Shown: positions 58,673-64,000 of the stretch, piece after piece
Position numbering within the stretch: the stretch's first letter is position 1
How the letters are laid out: each line of letters starts with the position of its first letter
Notes under the pieces: generated by a model
The model's input: only the letters and a program-made list of their open reading frames with translations
What the model was told of the DNA's origin: nothing
The model's database searches: none
Origin: Xanthomonas indica
GTDB lineage: Bacteria; Pseudomonadota; Gammaproteobacteria; Xanthomonadales; Xanthomonadaceae
Reading direction: 5' to 3'
NCBI RefSeq assembly: GCF_040529045.1
Contig: NZ_CP131914.1
Location: 319,001 to 383,000, forward strand
DNA: 64,000 bases
Program-made: the position numbers and the translations under genes

Positions 58673-58738
58673 CGGTTCGTATGCGGTGGAGAGATCATGC
58701 AGCGTAACCGCTGCGGCCTGTGCAGGATGTCGCCGCGC

Positions 58739-59296
58739 TCAGTAGCGGAAGAACACGGTCTCGTGCTCGCCCTGCATGCGCACGTCCCACTGGTAGCGGT
58801 GCGCCGCCAGCGGTTGCGCGATCAGGGTGGCGCGGCGCTCGGCCGGCACCTGCGCCAGGATCGCATCGCCGTCCAGGTCGTCGTCGCCGAAGTACAGCCG
58901 CGTCGGCGCGGCGCGCAGCAGGCCGCGCATGAACACCAGCACCACCAGGTGAGGCGCCTGCAGGCCCTTGGGCCCAGCGACGCGCCCGGGCTTGACCGTG
59001 CGGAAGGCGAAGCGGCCCTGCGCGTCGGTCGGCACCCGGCCCCAGCCGTGGAAGGCGGGATCGTGTTCGCCGCGGCGCGGATCGGCGGCATGGTCGTAGA
59101 TGCCGGCGGCATCGGCCTGCCAGATTTCCAGCAGCGCATCGCCGACCGGCACGCCATGGCCGTCGAACACGCTGCCGGCGATCTCCACATGCGTGCCCTG
59201 CGCCTGCGCCGGCGCGATCTCGGTGCGGTACAGCGGCTCCAGCCCGATCCGGTAGTAGGGGCCGACCGTCTGCGAAGGGGTTGCCTGGAAACTCAT
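58739..59296 (-). CDS. pcaG: Protocatechuate 3,4-dioxygenase alpha subunit
   Basis: The 185-residue intradiol dioxygenase subunit forms the ring-cleaving enzyme with PcaH. It begins ATPSQTVGPYYRIGL and has the beta-sandwich motifs VPVGDALLEIWQADAAG and FAFRTVKPG. As in other alpha subunits it lacks the full set of iron ligands. It follows pcaH by 4 bases. Confidence 0.96.
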   Translation of the reverse strand: MSFQATPSQTVGPYYRIGLEPLYRTEIAPAQAQGTHVEIAGSVFDGHGVPVGDALLEIWQADAAGIYDHAADPRRGEHDPAFHGWGRVPTDAQGRFAFRTVKPGRVAGPKGLQAPHLVVLVFMRGLLRAAPTRLYFGDDDLDGDAILAQVPAERRATLIAQPLAAHRYQWDVRMQGEHETVFFRY

Positions 59297-59300
59297 CGCC

Positions 59301-60020
59301 TCACTCCCAAGGGGTCTGCTTGCGTCCGCGCAGGACGATGTCGAAACGGTAGCCCAGCGCGAACTCGTTGGCGGTGTTCTCCCAGTCGAACGTGGAGACC
59401 ATGCGCTCGCGCGCCTTGGGATCCTCCACGCAGTTGAAGATCGGGTCGAACGCCAGCAGCGGATCGCCGGGGAAGTACATCTGCGTGACCAGGCGCTGGC
59501 CGATGCCGTCGCCGTGCAGCGAGAAATGGATGTGCGCCGGGCGCCAGGCGTTGTAGTGGTTGCGCCACGGATACGCGCCCGGCTTGATGGTGGTGAAGCG
59601 GTAGCGGCCGTGGTCGTCGGTCAGCACCTGGCCGGTGCCGGTGAAGTTGGGATCCAGCGGCGCATCGTGCTGGTCGCCGGCGTGCAGGTAGCGGCCGGCG
59701 GCGTTGCACTGCCAGACCTCGACCACGCTGTGGCGCACCGGCTTGCCGTTCTCGTCGAGCAGGCGGCCGCTGACGATGATGCGCTCGCCCAGCGGCGCGC
59801 CGGGGAAGCCGGCGGTGAGATCGGCGGCGTGTTCGCCCAGGGTGGTTCGGTCCAAGGTCGGGCCGGTGGCCTCGGACAGAGTCAGCGGGATCGCGATCGG
59901 ATCGCGGGTCGGGCCGCGCGCGCCGGTGGAGGCGTAGGGCGGATGCAGATAGGCCGGCTGCGTCCCGGGGTACGGGCGGCGATAGCCGAGCAGGGGATCG
60001 ATGGGGGTGTCGTCGCGCAT
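59301..60020 (-). CDS. pcaH: Protocatechuate 3,4-dioxygenase beta subunit
   Basis: The 239-residue subunit carries the Fe(III) site that cleaves protocatechuate between the hydroxyls to 3-carboxymuconate. The four ligands are visible as Tyr111 (AGRYLH), Tyr150 (PGAYPWRN), His163 and His165 (PAHIHFS). These are spaced as in the Pseudomonas enzyme. ATG 60020 gives the normal length. It precedes pcaG by 4 bases and follows pcaF by 86. Confidence 0.97.
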   Translation of the reverse strand: MRDDTPIDPLLGYRRPYPGTQPAYLHPPYASTGARGPTRDPIAIPLTLSEATGPTLDRTTLGEHAADLTAGFPGAPLGERIIVSGRLLDENGKPVRHSVVEVWQCNAAGRYLHAGDQHDAPLDPNFTGTGQVLTDDHGRYRFTTIKPGAYPWRNHYNAWRPAHIHFSLHGDGIGQRLVTQMYFPGDPLLAFDPIFNCVEDPKARERMVSTFDWENTANEFALGYRFDIVLRGRKQTPWE

Positions 60021-60106
60021 CGTGCGGTCTCGCTGGCTCCGCGCGGAGCCGGTTGGCTGGAAGGATGATGCAGGCGTGCGGGGCGCAGCGTCGATGGGGC
60101 GAGCGG

Positions 60107-61311
<1,205 letters not shown>

Positions 61312-61315
<4 letters not shown>

Positions 61316-61983
61316 GCCGCCTCCGTGGAATCGGCCAGGGTCAGCGCCAGCCCGGTGGCCTGGCGCAGGTCGTCCAGGCTCACGCCGGCGACCAGTTCGA
61401 GCACGCGCGCGCCGTCCGGGCCAAGCGCGAACACGCCCAGGTCGGTATACACCCGCGACACGCAGCGCAGCCCGGTCAACGGATAACTGCAGGCGTTCAC
61501 CAGCTTCGGTTCGCCGCGCTTGGTCAGCAGTTCCATCATCACGTAGACCTGCTTGGCGCCGATCGCCAGGTCCATCGCGCCGCCGACCGCGGGGATCGCA
61601 TCGGCCGCGCCGGTGCTCCAGTTGGCCAGGTCGCCGTGCACCGACACCTGGAACGCGCCGAGCACGCACACGTCCAGGCGCCCGCTGCGCATCATCGCGA
61701 ACGAGTCGGCGTGGTGGAAATAACAGCCGCCGGTCAGCAGCGTCACCGGTTGCTTGCCCGCGTTGATCAGGTCCAGATCCTCCTGCCCCGGCGGCGGCGC
61801 CGGCCCCATGCCGAGCAGGCCGTTCTCGCTGTGCAGGAAGATTTCCTTGTCCGCCGGCAGGAAGTTGGCCACCGCGGTCGGCAGGCCGATGCCCAGGTTG
61901 ACGTAGGCGCCCTCGGGGATGTCGCGCGCCACCCGCGCGGCCAGTGCATTGCGGTCGATGCCGCGGCTGCTCAATGCGTGCAT
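61312..61983 (-). CDS. pcaJ: 3-oxoadipate:succinyl-CoA transferase beta subunit
   Basis: The 223-residue subunit carries the catalytic Glu53 in [10 protein letters not shown]. With PcaI it transfers CoA from succinyl-CoA to 3-oxoadipate. It has [15 protein letters not shown] and [15 protein letters not shown] as family markers. It overlaps pcaI by 13 bases and pcaF by 4. Confidence 0.96.
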
Positions 61984-62660
61984 GCGTCCTCCTGCGTGGC
62001 GCTCACCGCCACCAGCCGTTGCACGAAGATGCCCGGGGTCACCACCGCTTCCGGATCCAGCGCGCCCAGCTCCACCACCGTGTCCACCTGCACGATCGCG
62101 CAGGTCGCGGCCATCGCCATCAGCGGGCCGAAGTTGCGCGCGGTCTTGCGGTACACCAGGTTGCCCCAGCGATCACCGCGGTAGGCCTTGATCAGCGCGA
62201 AATCGGCGCGGATCGGATACTCCAGCACGTAGTGGCGGCCGTCGATCTCGCGGGTCTCCTTGCCGGCGGCCAGTTCGGTACCGTAGCCGGTGGGGGTGAA
62301 GATCGCGCCCAGGCCGTTGCCGGCGGCGTGGATGCGCGCGGCCAGATTGCCCTGCGGCACCAGTTCCAGCTCCAGCTCGCCGGCACGGTAGGCCGCGTCG
62401 AAGTGCTGCGAATCGCTCTGCCGCGGGAACGAGCACACGATCTTGCGCACACGCTTGTGCTTGATCAGCGCGGCCAGCCCGGTCTCGCCGTTGCCGGCAT
62501 TGTTGTTGACGATGGTGAGTTCGCGCGCGCCCTGTGCGATCAGCGCGTCGATCAGCGCATCGGGCATGCCCGCGGTACCGAAGCCGCCGATCATCACCGT
62601 GGCGCCATCGTGGATGTCGGCCACCGCGGCGGCGCACGAGGCCATGGTCTTGTCGATCAT
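61971..62660 (-). CDS. pcaI: 3-oxoadipate:succinyl-CoA transferase alpha subunit
   Basis: The 229-residue subunit has the CoA-transferase motif [16 protein letters not shown] near the N-terminus and [16 protein letters not shown], with [15 protein letters not shown] later. It is the first gene of the pca operon. Two PcaR-like palindromes lie 131 to 165 bases upstream. The 13-base overlap with pcaJ ensures equal subunit synthesis. Confidence 0.96.
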   Translation of the reverse strand: MIDKTMASCAAAVADIHDGATVMIGGFGTAGMPDALIDALIAQGARELTIVNNNAGNGETGLAALIKHKRVRKIVCSFPRQSDSQHFDAAYRAGELELELVPQGNLAARIHAAGNGLGAIFTPTGYGTELAAGKETREIDGRHYVLEYPIRADFALIKAYRGDRWGNLVYRKTARNFGPLMAMAATCAIVQVDTVVELGALDPEAVVTPGIFVQRLVAVSATQEDACTH

Positions 62661-62790
62661 CGGCGCCGCTCCGCCGTCGCCGGCCGGGGGCGCAGCGCAC
62701 AGGGGCGCAGGCGCATTACGGGGTGTGCCACGACATCCTCCTCCAGGTCGCTTCGGGAGGCCACGTTAGGCCCGCTCCGGCGGGCGGTCA

Positions 62791-62825
62791 ATCCGATTAT
62801 CGGATGCATAGTTCGATAAACGAAC
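62791..62825. promoter_or_regulatory. Two PcaR-like operator palindromes
   Basis: GTTCGATAAACGAAC at 62811-62825 matches 13 of 15 positions of the Pseudomonas PcaR box as I recall it (GTTCGATAATCGCAC). ATCCGATTATCGGAT at 62791-62805 is a perfect 7-1-7 palindrome sharing the CGAT/ATCG core. Their centres are 20 bases apart, about two helical turns. They lie between pcaI and vanA. Confidence 0.75.
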
Positions 62826-62864
62826 AATTTAACGCGGCGACAACGGCGCGCCGCCTTGCCCCTG

Positions 62865-62971
62865 TTGTATACATTCGACCGTCGCCCTTCATCGGGCGAC
62901 GGCGCGATGGCAGCGCACGCCCGCCATTCGCCCGCAACACGCAAGGATCTTTCCCCAGCCTGTTGTATACA
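62865..62971 (+). promoter_or_regulatory. Two TGTATACA palindromes upstream of vanA
   Basis: CTGTTGTATACA occurs at 62862-62873 and again at 62960-62971, each containing the perfect palindrome TGTATACA. The second lies 17 bases before the vanA start. The shape fits a GntR-family operator such as that of VanR, but no vanR gene is in the window. Confidence 0.6.
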
Positions 62972-62988
62972 CAATCGAGGTCGCCGCC

Positions 62989-64000
62989 ATGCAGTCGTCC
63001 GCTCCGGCATTTCCGCTCAATGCCTGGTACGCCATCGCCTGGGATCACGAGGTCAAGCACGCGCTGCTGCCGCGCAAGGTGTGCAATCTGGACATCGTGC
63101 TGTACCGCACCAGCAGCGGCCGCGTCGCCGCGCTCGAGGACGCCTGCTGGCATCGCCTGGTGCCGTTGTCGATGGGCCGGCTGCGCGGCGACGACGTGGT
63201 CTGCGGCTACCACGGCCTGGTCTACGACGCGAACGGGCGCTGCGTGCACATGCCCTCGCAGGACACCATCAATCCGTCCGCCTGCGTGCGCCGCTTCCCC
63301 ACCGTGGAACGGCACCGCTACGTCTGGGTGTGGCCGGGCGATGCGGCGCTGGCCGATCCGGCGCTGGTACCGGACCTGCACTGGAACGACGACCCGGCCT
63401 GGGCCGGCGACGGCCGCACCATCCACGTCAAATGCGACTACCGGCTGGTGCTGGACAACCTGATGGACCTGACCCACGAGACCTTCGTGCACGGCTCCAG
63501 CATCGGCCAGGACGAGGTCGCCGAGGCGCCGTTCGACGTGGTCCACGGCGAACGCAGCACGGTGGTCTCGCGCTGGATGCTCGACATCGACCCGCCGCCG
63601 TTCTGGGCCTGGCAGATCGAACACGCGCACGGCTACCGCGGCAAGGTCGACCGCTGGCAGATCATCCGTTTCGAGGCGCCGTGCACCATCGCCATCGATG
63701 TCGGCGTGGCGGTGGCCGGCAGCGGCGCGCCGCAGGGCGACCGCTCGCGCGGCGTCAATGGCTACGTGCTCAACACCATCACCCCGGAAACCGACCGCAC
63801 CTGCCACTACTTCTGGGCATTCGCGCGCAACCATTCGCTGCACGAGCAGTCGATCACCACCCGTTTGCGCGACGGCGTCAGCGGCGTGTTCGGCGAGGAC
63901 GAACTGGTGCTGGAAGCGCAGCAGCGTGCCATCGACGCACATCCGGACCACGTGTTCTACAACCTCAACGTCGATGCCGGCGGCATGTGGGCGCGACGCC
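62989..64000 (+). CDS. vanA: Vanillate O-demethylase oxygenase subunit (C-terminus outside window)
   Basis: The Rieske-type oxygenase removes the methyl group of vanillate to give protocatechuate and formaldehyde. At least 337 residues are present. The [2Fe-2S] ligands are Cys53 and His55 (DACWHRL), Cys72 and His75 (VCGYHGLVY). The mononuclear iron site follows in DNLMDLTHETFVHGS. ATG 62989 is the family start (FPLNAWYAIAW follows closely). The reductase partner vanB probably lies beyond the right edge. It is divergent from pca. Confidence 0.94.
   Translation, partial: MQSSAPAFPLNAWYAIAWDHEVKHALLPRKVCNLDIVLYRTSSGRVAALEDACWHRLVPLSMGRLRGDDVVCGYHGLVYDANGRCVHMPSQDTINPSACVRRFPTVERHRYVWVWPGDAALADPALVPDLHWNDDPAWAGDGRTIHVKCDYRLVLDNLMDLTHETFVHGSSIGQDEVAEAPFDVVHGERSTVVSRWMLDIDPPPFWAWQIEHAHGYRGKVDRWQIIRFEAPCTIAIDVGVAVAGSGAPQGDRSRGVNGYVLNTITPETDRTCHYFWAFARNHSLHEQSITTRLRDGVSGVFGEDELVLEAQQRAIDAHPDHVFYNLNVDAGGMWARR

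Noticed and set aside
56471-59437. Nearly 1000-codon open frame opposite pcaD, pcaB and pcaG
   Set aside because: The three pca genes on the other strand have all catalytic motifs. The long frame is low-complexity and spans their boundaries.

Overview
The window comes from a GC-rich gammaproteobacterium, most likely a Xanthomonas or a close relative in the Xanthomonadaceae. This is inferred from the protein sequences, the dense gene packing, the Xanthomonas-like REP doublets (about 23 bp, nine copies here) and the linked protocatechuate and vanillate genes. I could run no search, so the genus is an inference. No rRNA, tRNA, CRISPR array, transposase or prophage gene was seen.

Positions 1-24800 hold mostly housekeeping and envelope genes. 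In order these are: a PepSY/flavodoxin membrane reductase with a Fur-like box (its C-terminus lies outside the window), a secreted nuclease, a divergent LysR/epimerase pair, hemB, a pair of small Cys-rich secreted paralogues around a lipoprotein gene, a DUF885 protein, a Coa1-like protein, a DPP IV-like peptidase, a glutathione transferase, a UPF0114 protein, a TonB-domain lipoprotein, a CPBP protease, a NatAB-like ABC exporter, an S33 lipoprotein peptidase, an XRE/membrane-protein couple with two palindromic operators, a ferredoxin-NADP reductase-like enzyme and a YadGH-like ABC exporter.

Positions 24800-38750 hold a Flp/Tad pilus locus with almost no internal spacing. It encodes a major Flp pilin, a second 64-residue pilin-like protein, TadG/TadE-like minor pseudopilins, CpaB, the CpaC secretin, a CpaF ATPase fused to an N-terminal FHA domain, TadB, TadC, a DUF192 protein, several unknown exported proteins and an OmpA-type lipoprotein. 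No TadZ/CpaE and no prepilin peptidase (TadV/CpaA) are encoded here. An AT-richer leader of about 680 bases precedes flp.

Positions 38750-53250 hold a ketopantoate reductase-like enzyme, tatD, hrpB (with an in-frame repeat-derived insert), rluE, an exported methyltransferase-like protein and two oxidoreductases. Between tatD and hrpB lies a translationally coupled two-gene module: an HTH protein with a degenerate ATPase domain, followed by a membrane-spanning STAND-like ATPase. This is the best candidate for an undescribed system.

Positions 53250-64000 hold aromatic catabolism. An IclR regulator (PcaR type) and an MFS/HxlR pair precede a complete protocatechuate operon, pcaIJFHGBDC, read leftwards. 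Divergent from it is vanA, which would feed vanillate into protocatechuate. The shared 328-base interval holds two PcaR-like palindromes near the pca side and two TGTATACA palindromes near vanA. Together these genes take vanillate or protocatechuate to succinyl-CoA and acetyl-CoA.
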